Shown here: positions 50,166 to 58,479 of the stretch, in pieces
Layout of the letters: each line of letters begins with the position of its first letter
Position numbering within the stretch: position 1 is the first letter of the stretch
Origin: Microbacterium sp. RURRCA19A
GTDB lineage: Bacteria; Actinomycetota; Actinomycetes; Actinomycetales; Microbacteriaceae
Reading direction: 5' to 3'
Assembly: GCF_900156455.1 (NCBI RefSeq)
Contig: NZ_FTNQ01000006.1
Location: forward strand, 62,001 to 126,000
Length of the DNA: 64,000 nt
The notes under the pieces: model-generated
Databases searched by the model: none
What the model was told of the DNA's origin: nothing
Seen by the model: only the letters and a program-made list of their open reading frames with translations
Translations under genes and position numbers: made by a program

Positions 50166-51137
50166 GTGGCAGCACAGTCTCGCAAGCGCTCGCGTCCGGC
50201 CCCGAAGCGGCGTCCCGGCGGCAACCCCCAGAAGGCGCACCGACCGGCTCCGCGCGCGGCGACCCGGGCGACCGCGCGCGATTGGATCGGAGCCGCCCGC
50301 CTCCGGACGCTGCCGCTCGCCATCACCCCGGTGCTCATCGGGACCGGCGCCGCGACGCTGGTGGACGATCGGTTCCACTGGGTCATCGCCCTCGCGTGCC
50401 TCGCGGTCGCCTTCGCGCTGCAGATCGGCGTCAACTACGCCAACGACTACAGCGACGGCATCCGGGGCACCGACGACGTCCGCGTCGGCCCCGGCCGACT
50501 GACCGGCGGCCGGAAGGCGAAGCCGCGCACCGTGCTCATCGTGGCGCTGGCGTTCTTCGCGCTCGCCGCGGTCATCGGCCTCGCGCTCGTGATCCGCACC
50601 GGGCAGTGGTGGCTCATCGTGGTGGGCGCGGCGTGCATCGTCGCCGCGTGGTTCTACACCGGGGGGAAGCGCCCCTACGGCTACAACGCGCTGGGCGAGG
50701 TATTCGTCTTCGTGTTCTTCGGCCTCGTCGCCACCCTCGGCACGACGTGGCTGCAGGTGCAGGCGCTGCCGCAGGAGGCGTGGTTCGGCGCCGTGGCCGC
50801 GGGTCTCCTCGCGTGCGCGGTGCTCCTCGCCAACAACCTCCGCGACATCGACCAGGACCGGCTCGCGGGCAAGCGCACGCTGTCGGTGCTCATCGGTCGC
50901 CGGGCGACGCAGGTGCTGTTCACCGTGTTCGTGCTGGTGCCGTTCGGGATCGCGGTGTTCCTCGCGCCGGTGTACCCGATCGCGTGGCTGACGCTCATCG
51001 CGCTGCTCGGGGCTCTGTCGGCGATCCTCATCGTCTGGACCTACCGGGCGCCGCGCGAACTCATCGTGGCGTTGCAGGTGACGAGCTTCACGTCCGTCGC
51101 GTACGGCGCGGTGTTGTTCTGGGCGTTTCTCGCCTGA
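50166..51137 (+). CDS. menA: 1,4-Dihydroxy-2-naphthoate polyprenyltransferase
   Basis: The protein is 323 residues from the GTG at 50166, 8 nt after TAGGCT (50152-50157), which overlaps the menE stop. A basic N-tail of about 35 residues precedes about eight helices. The two aspartate-rich prenyl-diphosphate sites are NYANDYSDG and NNLRDIDQDRLAGKRTL. It attaches the polyprenyl chain to DHNA in the membrane. Convergent with the DUF4229 gene 2 nt downstream. Confidence 0.95.
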   Translation: MAAQSRKRSRPAPKRRPGGNPQKAHRPAPRAATRATARDWIGAARLRTLPLAITPVLIGTGAATLVDDRFHWVIALACLAVAFALQIGVNYANDYSDGIRGTDDVRVGPGRLTGGRKAKPRTVLIVALAFFALAAVIGLALVIRTGQWWLIVVGAACIVAAWFYTGGKRPYGYNALGEVFVFVFFGLVATLGTTWLQVQALPQEAWFGAVAAGLLACAVLLANNLRDIDQDRLAGKRTLSVLIGRRATQVLFTVFVLVPFGIAVFLAPVYPIAWLTLIALLGALSAILIVWTYRAPRELIVALQVTSFTSVAYGAVLFWAFLA

Positions 51138-51139
51138 CT

Positions 51140-51451
51140 TCAGCGCTCGCTGTCGAGCCGCTCGTCGCCTGCGGCGTCGACCACCGCGTCTTCGACGTCG
51201 GCGTCGCGTTCCGCGGCGGTGCGGCGGTCGGCCGCGCGTCGCGTCGCCCGTCGCTCGGCCAGGTCGCCCGTGATCCGGTCGAGCGGGCGACGCAGGAACA
51301 GCAGCGACAGGCTCAGCCCGATCAGGGCCGCGAACACCGCGGCCAGCCACGGCAGCTCCTGGAAGACGGGGAACAGCAGCAGGATGCCGAGCGGCACCAC
51401 GAAAGCGAGGAGACGCAGCACCGTGTAGACCAGGGCGGAACGGGCACGCAT
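51140..51451 (-). CDS. DUF4229 domain membrane protein
   Basis: The 103-residue protein has two hydrophobic helices (SALVYTVLRLLAFVVPLGILLLF and LAAVFAALIGLSLSLLFL) and a charged C-terminal tail rich in Arg, Ala and Asp. This matches the DUF4229 family commonly found beside menA in Actinobacteria. Function unknown; the recurrent neighbourhood suggests a membrane role near menaquinone or respiratory enzymes. Confidence 0.83.
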   Translation of the reverse strand: MRARSALVYTVLRLLAFVVPLGILLLFPVFQELPWLAAVFAALIGLSLSLLFLRRPLDRITGDLAERRATRRAADRRTAAERDADVEDAVVDAAGDERLDSER

Positions 51452-51525
51452 GCCTCCACTCTACGACCGCGTCGGCCCGACTCGGCGCCCGGCCGCTGCC
51501 CAGGCAGCGCCGGTAGAATCGCTGC

Positions 51526-51951
51526 ATGGCACGCCTGCTGCTGATCCTGGCGCTCGTGGCGACCGCGTTCTGGGTCTACACGATCGTCGATTGCGCCGTT
51601 CAACCGGCGACCCGCCACCGCGGGGTCAGCAAGCCCGCGTGGATGGTCATCGTGATCCTGTTGCCCGTGCTGGGCGGCATCCTGTGGTTCGTGATCGGTC
51701 GTGGCCGGGCCGGCGGCCCGGTGCTGCGACGGGCTCCCGACGACGACCCCGAATTCCTCGGCGGGCTTTCCGCCCGCGCCCGCGCCGATCAGGACGAGCG
51801 CATCCGCCGCCTCGAGGAGGAGCTCGCGCAGCTCGACTCCGAGGGGGACGACCCTCGCGACGCGCGGCCGGCGCCCCAGCCGGACACGGACGAGCCCGGC
51901 GGCAAGCCGGGCGACGACGACACCCGCGGTCAGCGCGGCGCCGTCGGCTGA
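51526..51951 (+). CDS. PLDc_N (phospholipase D nuclease N-terminal) membrane protein
   Basis: The 141-residue protein has two helices at the start (LLLILALVATAFWVYTIVDCAV and PAWMVIVILLPVLGGILWFVIG) matching the PLDc_N domain, with a conserved acidic residue in the first. A hydrophilic acidic tail of about 75 residues follows. The domain is found alone in many Actinobacteria. ATG follows TAGAAT (51514-51519) by 6 nt, leaderless-type. menD begins 3 nt after its stop, so they share a transcript. Confidence 0.85.
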   Translation: MARLLLILALVATAFWVYTIVDCAVQPATRHRGVSKPAWMVIVILLPVLGGILWFVIGRGRAGGPVLRRAPDDDPEFLGGLSARARADQDERIRRLEEELAQLDSEGDDPRDARPAPQPDTDEPGGKPGDDDTRGQRGAVG

Positions 51952-51953
51952 CC

Positions 51954-53729
51954 GTGGCACCGGCGGAAGGGGGCGCTTCGGCGCCCGCGACGGACGCGGC
52001 TGCGGCGCTGCTGGCCGGACTGGTGTCCCGTGGCGTGCGGCACCTCGTCGTGAGCCCCGGGTCGAGGTCGCAGGCGTTGGCCCTCGTGGCGGCAGAGCTG
52101 GAGCGCACCGGACTCGTGCGATTGCACGTGCGCATCGACGAACGCGTCGCCGGGTTCACGGCCCTGGGCATCGGGCGCGAGACCGGGATGCCCGCGGCCG
52201 TGATCTGCACGTCGGGCACGGCGGTCGCGAACCTGCTGCCCGCGGCCCTCGAAGCGCACCACTCCGGCGTCCCTCTCCTGCTCCTCACCGGCGACCGTCC
52301 CCCGGAGCTCCGGGGCGTCGGTGCGAACCAGACGACGCGGCAGCCCGGGCTCTTCCACTCGGCGACCCGATTCGAGGCCGATCTCTCGGTCCCTGAGACC
52401 GTCGACCCGGATGCCACCGACCCCCAGACCGCCGCGTTCGACGCGGTCGCGGCGACGGCGCTCGCCGCGGCGCTCGGGGAGGGCGCGCGTCCGGCCGGCC
52501 CCGTTCACCTCAACGTCCCGCTGCGGGAGCCTCTCGCGGGCGCCGTGCCCGCGTGGCTCACGGATCGTGCGACCCGACGCGCCCCGTCCGGCGATGTCGG
52601 CGACGTCGAGGCATCCGGGGCCCTGTACCAGGGCGGTGGGGGGATCGGAGTCGCGGACGTGGCCCCCGAGCCCGAGGCTGCCCTGGTGCTCGAACCGGGG
52701 CCGCGGACGATCGTGGTGGCCGGCGCGGATGCCGGGGCCGCCGCCGAGGAGCTCGCTCACCGCGGTGGATTCCCGCTCGTCGCCGAGATCGTCAGCGGCG
52801 CGCGGTTCGGCCGCCACGTCGTGCACGCGTACCGCGCTCTGCTGCGCGACCCCGGACTCGGCGGTCGCGTCGAACGGGTCGTCGTGTTCGGGCATCCGAC
52901 CCTGAGCCGCGAGATCACGCGTCTGCTCAGCCGCGAGGACGTCGAGGTGATCGCGGTACGGGGCCCGGGCGAGCCCATCAACCTCAACGGCGCGACCCGG
53001 GCGGCGGACGCCGTGGATGCCGACGGCCCCGGGGACCGCGCGTGGCTCGGGGAGTGGATGCGCGCGTCGCGTGCCGCCGCCGTCGACCTGAGCCCGCCCG
53101 CTCCCGACGCCGACGGGCTGGCGTCCGCTGTTCCGCAGGAGCGTCTCGGCGCGATCAACGCCGAGGTCGCGGTCATCCGCGCCCCCGTCGACCGTGCCGC
53201 TCTCGTCGATGCCCTGTGGCGCGCGACCTGGCCCCACGACCGGCTCGTGTTCGGCTCGTCGCGTCTCGTGCGCGTCGCCGACGAACTGCTCGGGGGCAAG
53301 AAGGTGGCCGTGCACGCGAACCGTGGACTCGCGGGCATCGACGGTACCATCGCGACCGCGACCGGTGTGGCGCTCGCCAGCCAGGACGCCGAACGCCCGG
53401 GCGTCACGCGGGTGCTGCTCGGCGACCTCGCGTTCCTGCACGACGTGGGGGCGCTCCTCCTCCCTCCGGGGGAGCACGAACCGCGCCTGCAGGTGATCGT
53501 CGGCAACGACGGCGGCGGCACGATCTTCGACGGCCTCGAGGTCGCCGGTGTCGCCGGCGCCGACGCGATGGAGCGCGTGCAGTACACGCCCCAGGATGTC
53601 CGGCTCGAGCAGCTCGCCCTCGCGTACGGCTGGGAGTATCACCGCGTGACGACCCGCGTCGCCCTCGATCAGGCGCTCACCTCGCCCGCGGGCGGTCGCC
53701 AGCTGATCGAGGTTCCGCTCGAGCGCTGA
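51954..53729 (+). CDS. menD: SEPHCHC synthase (MenD)
   Basis: The protein is 591 residues from the GTG at 51954. This thiamine-diphosphate enzyme joins isochorismate and 2-oxoglutarate. The N-terminal domain shows VSPGSRSQALALVAAEL, RIDERVAGFTALGIGRETG, CTSGTAVANLLPAALEAHHSGVP-type text and LTGDRPPELRGVGANQTTRQ. The ThDP-binding region includes ANRGLAGIDGTIATATG, and GDLAFLHDVGALL with VGNDGGGTIF. Length is within family range. Confidence 0.95.
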   Translation: MAPAEGGASAPATDAAAALLAGLVSRGVRHLVVSPGSRSQALALVAAELERTGLVRLHVRIDERVAGFTALGIGRETGMPAAVICTSGTAVANLLPAALEAHHSGVPLLLLTGDRPPELRGVGANQTTRQPGLFHSATRFEADLSVPETVDPDATDPQTAAFDAVAATALAAALGEGARPAGPVHLNVPLREPLAGAVPAWLTDRATRRAPSGDVGDVEASGALYQGGGGIGVADVAPEPEAALVLEPGPRTIVVAGADAGAAAEELAHRGGFPLVAEIVSGARFGRHVVHAYRALLRDPGLGGRVERVVVFGHPTLSREITRLLSREDVEVIAVRGPGEPINLNGATRAADAVDADGPGDRAWLGEWMRASRAAAVDLSPPAPDADGLASAVPQERLGAINAEVAVIRAPVDRAALVDALWRATWPHDRLVFGSSRLVRVADELLGGKKVAVHANRGLAGIDGTIATATGVALASQDAERPGVTRVLLGDLAFLHDVGALLLPPGEHEPRLQVIVGNDGGGTIFDGLEVAGVAGADAMERVQYTPQDVRLEQLALAYGWEYHRVTTRVALDQALTSPAGGRQLIEVPLER

Positions 53730-53783
53730 GCGGAGTCCGTCAACCTCTTGGCGCGCGCCGCGCGCGCACGGCACGATGTGTCG

Positions 53784-54641
53784 ATGAGTGCGCACACCCA
53801 CTGGACCACGCCCGCCGCCGAAGCCCTCCGCGTGGGGCCGGGCTTTCGACTCGCCGACGTCGACTCTCGGTCGACCCCGGGGTATGACGGCGACAAGGCC
53901 CGCGGCACGGCCGACCTCGAGTCCGGCATCGCGCCGCTGGCCGACCTGCAGGGGCGTCTCTTCGCGCAGAGCGTCGCGGGTACGGCGACCGGGTCGGTGC
54001 TGCTGGTGCTGCAGGCCATGGACACCGCGGGCAAGGGCGGCATCGTCAAGCACGTCGTCGGCGCGGTCGATCCGCAGGGCGTGGAGCTGGCCTCGTTCAA
54101 GAAGCCCACCGCCGAAGAGCTGTCGCACGACTTCCTGTGGCGCATCCGTAAGCGGCTCCCCGATGCGGGGCGCCTCGGCGTCTTCGACCGGTCGCACTAC
54201 GAGGACGTGCTCATCGGGCGCGTCCGTTCCCTCGCCCCCGCCGACGAGATCGAACGCCGGTACGGGGCGATCGTCGCGTTCGAGGCCGAGGCGGCGGAGC
54301 TCGGCATCCGTGTCGTGAAGGTGATGCTGCACATCTCGAAGGAGGAGCAGCGCGAGCGCCTGGCATCCCGTCTGGATCGGCCCGACAAGCACTGGAAGTA
54401 CAACCCGTCCGACGTGGATGAGCGCGCGCTCTGGGACGAGTACATGGATGCCTACCAGGTGGCGTTCGAACGGACCTCGACGCCCCTCGCCCCGTGGCAC
54501 GTCGTGCCCGCGGATCGCAAGTGGTACGCGCGGCTGGCGGTGCAGCGTCTGCTCACCGACGCGCTCGCCGATCTCGACCCGCAGTGGCCCGCGGCCGACT
54601 ACGACGTCGCGACCGAGAAGAAGCGGCTCGCGGAGTCCTAG
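53784..54641 (+). CDS. Polyphosphate kinase 2 family protein
   Basis: The protein is 285 residues from the ATG at 53784. The PPK2 Walker A is MDTAGKGGIVKHVV, with FDRSHYEDVLIGRV (Walker B and lid region) and DRPDKHWKYNPSDVDERALW further on. Such enzymes phosphorylate AMP, ADP or GDP using polyphosphate. No duplicated domain is present. It does not belong to menaquinone synthesis and is an inserted neighbour. Its TAG stop shares the palindromic CTAG with the stop of the convergent menF gene. Confidence 0.93.
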   Translation: MSAHTHWTTPAAEALRVGPGFRLADVDSRSTPGYDGDKARGTADLESGIAPLADLQGRLFAQSVAGTATGSVLLVLQAMDTAGKGGIVKHVVGAVDPQGVELASFKKPTAEELSHDFLWRIRKRLPDAGRLGVFDRSHYEDVLIGRVRSLAPADEIERRYGAIVAFEAEAAELGIRVVKVMLHISKEEQRERLASRLDRPDKHWKYNPSDVDERALWDEYMDAYQVAFERTSTPLAPWHVVPADRKWYARLAVQRLLTDALADLDPQWPAADYDVATEKKRLAES

Positions 54642-55915
54642 GCCAGCGCCTCCACGATCGGGCGGAATTTCACGCGGGTCTCCAGCAGTTCGGATTCGGG
54701 CACGCTCTCGGCGACGATCCCCGCTCCCGCGTACGCGGTGATCGTGGCGGTGGGGGCGGTCGGGGCCGCAGGGTCGATCTGCGCGCAGCGCAGCGCGATC
54801 GCCCACTCGCCGTCGCCCGATGCGCCGATCCAGCCGACGGCCCCGGCGTAGCGCCCGCGGTCGAAAGGCTCGAGGCGACGGATGACGTCCATCGCGACGG
54901 CGGTCGGGGTGCCGGCGACGGCGGCCGTGGGGTGCAGCACCGTGAGGAGGTCGAGGGAGGATGCCGCTTCCGACAGCTCGCCCTCGACATCGGTGGCGAG
55001 GTGCCAGACGTTCGGGAGCTTCAGCGTGAAGGGCTGCTCGGCGGCGGCGAGGGCCGAGGTGTGCGGGCGGAGGGCGGCGAGCACGCTCTGCACGGCGAAC
55101 CGGTGCTCTTCCTGGTCTTTCGCGCTCTCGGTGAGGGCGAGCGCCGCGGCGACGTCGCTGTCGGCATCGCCGCCGCGCGCGGTGGTACCGGCCAGGACGC
55201 GGGCGGTGACCGTGCCGCGGGAGACCGTGACGAGCGTCTCGGGGCTGGCGCCGATGAGGCCGTCGACCGCGAAGACCCAGCAGTCCGGGTACCCCTCGAG
55301 GAGCGAGCGGACGAGGCGGCGTCGATCGGATCCGGCGGGGATCGTGCCGATGATGTCGCGCGCCAGCACGACCTTGCGGACTTCGCCCATCCGGATCGCC
55401 TCGACCGCCCGGTGCACGGCCTCCTGATATCCCTCCGCGGTCTGCCGCCCGGGACCGAGCGTGGCCGACCAGTGCGGGCCGAAGGGGGAGCGGGGCGGCA
55501 GATCGGGTTCGGGTTCGTCGGGGGTGTCGGCGAAGGCTAGTCGCGTGACCCAGGCCCGGCCCCCGTGGCGTCCCACGATCGTGCCGGGCACCCGGAGGAT
55601 GCTCTCGCGCTCCGAGCGGGGGTCGAAGACGAACGAGCCGAAGGCCACGAGACCCGTGCCGGGGAGGCCCAGCGGGTCGTCGATCTCGGCGGCGGCGGCG
55701 ATCCGGCGCCACCGGTCGGCGATGCTCGCGTCGCCCGGCCGGGCGCCGGTGTAGCGGATCGTCAGCAGATCGCCGAAGCCGGCGAGCGACTCGCCACGTC
55801 GGCTCCAGAACAGGGGGTCGTAGCCCGTCGTGTAGTCGAGCACGTCGTCCATGGGGGCCAGTTCCCGGGTGACGACGCGCAGACGGGGCACGAGGTCGTC
55901 CGCCGGTTGCTGCAC
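54638..55915 (-). CDS. menF: Isochorismate synthase
   Basis: The protein is 425 residues when started at the GTG at 55915, which lies 6 nt after TACTGT on the minus strand; an in-frame ATG 21 nt upstream overlaps that element. The chorismate-utilising core shows VRKVVLARDIIG, FAVDGLIGASPETLV, ARVLAGTTARGG, HPTAAVAGTPTAVAMDVI and YAGAVGWIGASGDGEWAIALR. It commits chorismate to menaquinone. A siderophore-type isochorismate synthase is an alternative, but no siderophore genes are nearby. Confidence 0.93.
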   Translation of the reverse strand: MQQPADDLVPRLRVVTRELAPMDDVLDYTTGYDPLFWSRRGESLAGFGDLLTIRYTGARPGDASIADRWRRIAAAAEIDDPLGLPGTGLVAFGSFVFDPRSERESILRVPGTIVGRHGGRAWVTRLAFADTPDEPEPDLPPRSPFGPHWSATLGPGRQTAEGYQEAVHRAVEAIRMGEVRKVVLARDIIGTIPAGSDRRRLVRSLLEGYPDCWVFAVDGLIGASPETLVTVSRGTVTARVLAGTTARGGDADSDVAAALALTESAKDQEEHRFAVQSVLAALRPHTSALAAAEQPFTLKLPNVWHLATDVEGELSEAASSLDLLTVLHPTAAVAGTPTAVAMDVIRRLEPFDRGRYAGAVGWIGASGDGEWAIALRCAQIDPAAPTAPTATITAYAGAGIVAESVPESELLETRVKFRPIVEALA

Positions 55916-56013
55916 ATTTCCACAGTAGACCGCCACTGAGACTCGCGGCAGGGAAGCGCCAGGACGCCAGCACCGTCACCTGTCGGGCGTGCACCGCGAC
56001 TTAGACTCGCGGC

Positions 56014-56577
56014 ATGACCTCCCGTCCCGCACCCGGCACCCGGCTCGTGTTCCGCTGGCGCAAGTGGGACGGGTCGCCGCACTGGGAGCAGGACTGCGTC
56101 TACTTGGGCTCCGACAGCTGGGGCGACTGGTTCGGGCAGCAGATCGGGTGGCGGAGCGTCCGCCCGGGCCGCGAGTTCGTGTGCCGCGAGCCCAACGTCA
56201 CGCTCGTGCCGGCCAGCGGCGACTGGGCGTTCACGCACAACGCCGCACCGCATCCGGTGGCCGTGTACATCGATCTCGCGTGGAACGTCGGCTGGGACGA
56301 CGACGGCACCCCGGTCGGCATCGACATGGACCTGGATGTCGTGCGCCGCACCGACGAGCGCGGCACCTGGATCGACGACCGCGACGAATGGGACGAGCAT
56401 CGCGTGCAGTACGGCTACCCCGCCGACATCCAGACGCACCTCGAGACCGTCGCCGCCGATCTCGAGCAGCGCGTGCGCGACCGGGAGGCGCCGTTCACGG
56501 ACGACGTCACCGGCCCGTGGCTGCGACACCTGGCCGACCTCGCGCAAGCCGGGGACGACGGCGCGGCCCGCGCCTAG
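56014..56577 (+). CDS. DUF402 domain protein
   Basis: The 187-residue protein has the DUF402 pattern: TRLVFRWRKWDGSPHWEQDCVYLG, the acidic VYIDLAWNVGWDDDGTPVGIDMDLDVV (likely metal-binding Asp cluster near residues 91-110) and VRRTDERGTWIDDRDEWDEH. Related proteins include FomD-like nucleotide phosphohydrolases. The Asp cluster suggests metal-dependent hydrolysis of a nucleoside diphosphate, untested here. ATG is 6 nt after TAGACT (56002-56007), leaderless-type; the next -10 overlaps its stop. Confidence 0.87.
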   Translation: MTSRPAPGTRLVFRWRKWDGSPHWEQDCVYLGSDSWGDWFGQQIGWRSVRPGREFVCREPNVTLVPASGDWAFTHNAAPHPVAVYIDLAWNVGWDDDGTPVGIDMDLDVVRRTDERGTWIDDRDEWDEHRVQYGYPADIQTHLETVAADLEQRVRDREAPFTDDVTGPWLRHLADLAQAGDDGAARA

Positions 56578-56586
56578 ACTCGACGG

Positions 56587-57306
56587 GTGAGCAGCGACCC
56601 CAACCGCGCCGATCTCGGCAAGGACCCCCAGCGCGTCAGCGGAATGTTCGACCAGGTGGCCGCGGCCTACGACCGCACCAATTCGGTGCTGAGCCTCGGC
56701 AACGACCGGTTCTGGCGCGTCGCGACCCTGAAGGCCGTCGCCCCGAAGCGGGGCGAGCGCATCCTCGACCTCGCCGCCGGCACGGGGACGTCATCGATGG
56801 CGTTCGTTCCCAGCGGAGCCCACGTCGTGGCGGCGGACTTCTCGCGCGGCATGATCGCCGAGGGGCGCCGTCGGCACGGGAACGTCCCGAATCTCGAGTT
56901 CGTCCAGGCGGATGCCACCGACCTGCCGTTCCAGGACGGCGAGTTCGACGCGGTGACCATGTCGTTCGGTCTGCGGAACGTCAACGACCCGCGGCGTGCG
57001 CTGCGCGAGCTGCGCCGGGTGACGAAGCCCGGGGGGCGCATCGTGGTGTGCGAGTTCTCGCATCCCCCGTCCCGCGTGTTCAACGGCCTCTACCGCTTCT
57101 ACAACGACCGCGTCCTCCCGATCGTCGCGAAGACGGTGAGTTCGAACGCCGAGGCCTACGACTACCTGAACGAATCGATCCGCGACTGGCCGAACCAGCC
57201 GACGCTCGCGTCGTGGATGCGGGATGCCGGCTGGACGGACGTGGCGTACCGCAACCTCACGTTCGGCATCGTGGCCCTCCATCGCGGAGTGAATCCCGGC
57301 GCGTGA
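56587..57306 (+). CDS. menG: Demethylmenaquinone methyltransferase
   Basis: The 239-residue SAM-dependent methyltransferase of the UbiE/MenG family performs the final C-methylation of menaquinone. Motifs: VSGMFDQVAAAYDRTNSVLSLG, ILDLAAGTGTSSMAF (SAM loop), FVQADATDLPFQDGEFDAVT and RVTKPGGRIVVCEFSHPPSRVF. GTG is 6 nt after TAGACT (56575-56580), which overlaps the DUF402 stop. Followed by the polyprenyl diphosphate synthase gene. Confidence 0.95.
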   Translation: MSSDPNRADLGKDPQRVSGMFDQVAAAYDRTNSVLSLGNDRFWRVATLKAVAPKRGERILDLAAGTGTSSMAFVPSGAHVVAADFSRGMIAEGRRRHGNVPNLEFVQADATDLPFQDGEFDAVTMSFGLRNVNDPRRALRELRRVTKPGGRIVVCEFSHPPSRVFNGLYRFYNDRVLPIVAKTVSSNAEAYDYLNESIRDWPNQPTLASWMRDAGWTDVAYRNLTFGIVALHRGVNPGA

Positions 57307-57375
57307 GGATGTGCGCGCTGTCAACCGTCGAGATACCGTCGGCTGCCCCGGACCGCGCCAGGATAGGCTGAAACC

Positions 57376-58437
57376 GTGACCCCGAGACCGCCCGCGGCCG
57401 GCACCCGCCTGTCGGGCAAGCTGGGCCTGAGTGACCGCATCTTCGGCGGGCTGCGCGCGCGCACCCTGCTCTCCACCGTCGAGGCAGGTCTCGACCTCGT
57501 CGAGAGCACCCTCGAACGCGAGGTGCGCAGCGCCGACCGACTCGCCGATGTCACCGCCCGATACCTGTACGAAGCGGGCGGGAAGCGCGTGCGCCCGATG
57601 CTCGCCATCCTCACCGCTCAGCTCGGCCGGGGCACGACGCCCGAGGTCGTCGAGGTGGCCACCGCTCTCGAACTGACGCATCTCGGCTCGCTGTATCACG
57701 ACGACGTCATGGACGGCGCCGACAAGCGCCGCGGCGTCCCCAGCGCGCAGACGGTGTGGGGCAACAACATCGCGATCCTCACCGGCGACCTCCTCTTCTC
57801 GCGCGCCAGCCAGCTCATGGCCCGCCGCGGTGAACGGGCGATCCAGCTGCAGGCCGACACCTTCGAACGACTCGTCCTCGGGCAGATGCACGAGACCGTC
57901 GGTCCGCAGGAGGGCGACGAGCCCGTCGAGTTCTACCTGCGTGTGCTGGCCGACAAGACCGGTTCGCTCATCGCCGCCGCCGCCCAGTCCGGTGTGATCT
58001 ACTCGGGCGCTCCCGAGGAGTTCGAAGCTCCGATGGTCGTCTTCGGCGAGAAGGCGGGCGTCGCCTTCCAGCTGCTCGACGACGTCATCGACCTGTCGCC
58101 CGATCCGTCCGAGACGGGCAAGGTCCCCGGCACCGATCTGCGCGCGGGTGTGCCGACGATGCCCTACCTGCTTCTCGGTCACCGGTCGGATCAGGCTTCG
58201 GCCGACCTGCGGGCGCGCATCGACGAGGGGCAGGATCGAATCGCCGCGGGCGCCGACCCCGCGATCCTCGACGATCCGCTCACGGAGTTGCGCGAGCACG
58301 AGACCACGCGCGAGACGCTCGACCTGGCCCACCGGTGGTCGCAAGAGGCGATCGACGCGCTCGCGCCCCTTCCGGACGGGGCTGTCCGCAAGGCCCTGAC
58401 GCGGTTCGCCCGCGCCGTGGCCGACCGCTCCGCCTGA
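57376..58437 (+). CDS. Long-chain polyprenyl diphosphate synthase
   Basis: The 353-residue all-helical prenyl synthase carries the first aspartate-rich motif Asp109-Asp110-Val-Met-Asp113 (HDDVMDG) and the second, LLDDVIDLS. It makes the menaquinone side chain, probably from FPP or GGPP; the residues before the first motif (HLGSLYH, small at the -5 position) fit a long-chain product. GTG is 6 nt after TAGGCT (57364-57369). Its position after menG completes the menaquinone set. Confidence 0.93.
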   Translation: MTPRPPAAGTRLSGKLGLSDRIFGGLRARTLLSTVEAGLDLVESTLEREVRSADRLADVTARYLYEAGGKRVRPMLAILTAQLGRGTTPEVVEVATALELTHLGSLYHDDVMDGADKRRGVPSAQTVWGNNIAILTGDLLFSRASQLMARRGERAIQLQADTFERLVLGQMHETVGPQEGDEPVEFYLRVLADKTGSLIAAAAQSGVIYSGAPEEFEAPMVVFGEKAGVAFQLLDDVIDLSPDPSETGKVPGTDLRAGVPTMPYLLLGHRSDQASADLRARIDEGQDRIAAGADPAILDDPLTELREHETTRETLDLAHRWSQEAIDALAPLPDGAVRKALTRFARAVADRSA

Positions 58438-58479
58438 CCTTTCCCCACACCCCCCCCGATCACGATCGAGAGGACCCCC

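Noticed and set aside
51930..55994. Very long minus-strand open frame across menD, PPK2 and menF
   Set aside because: Composition is Arg/Gly/Asp-biased and it crosses three genes with firm family motifs; a GC-skew shadow.
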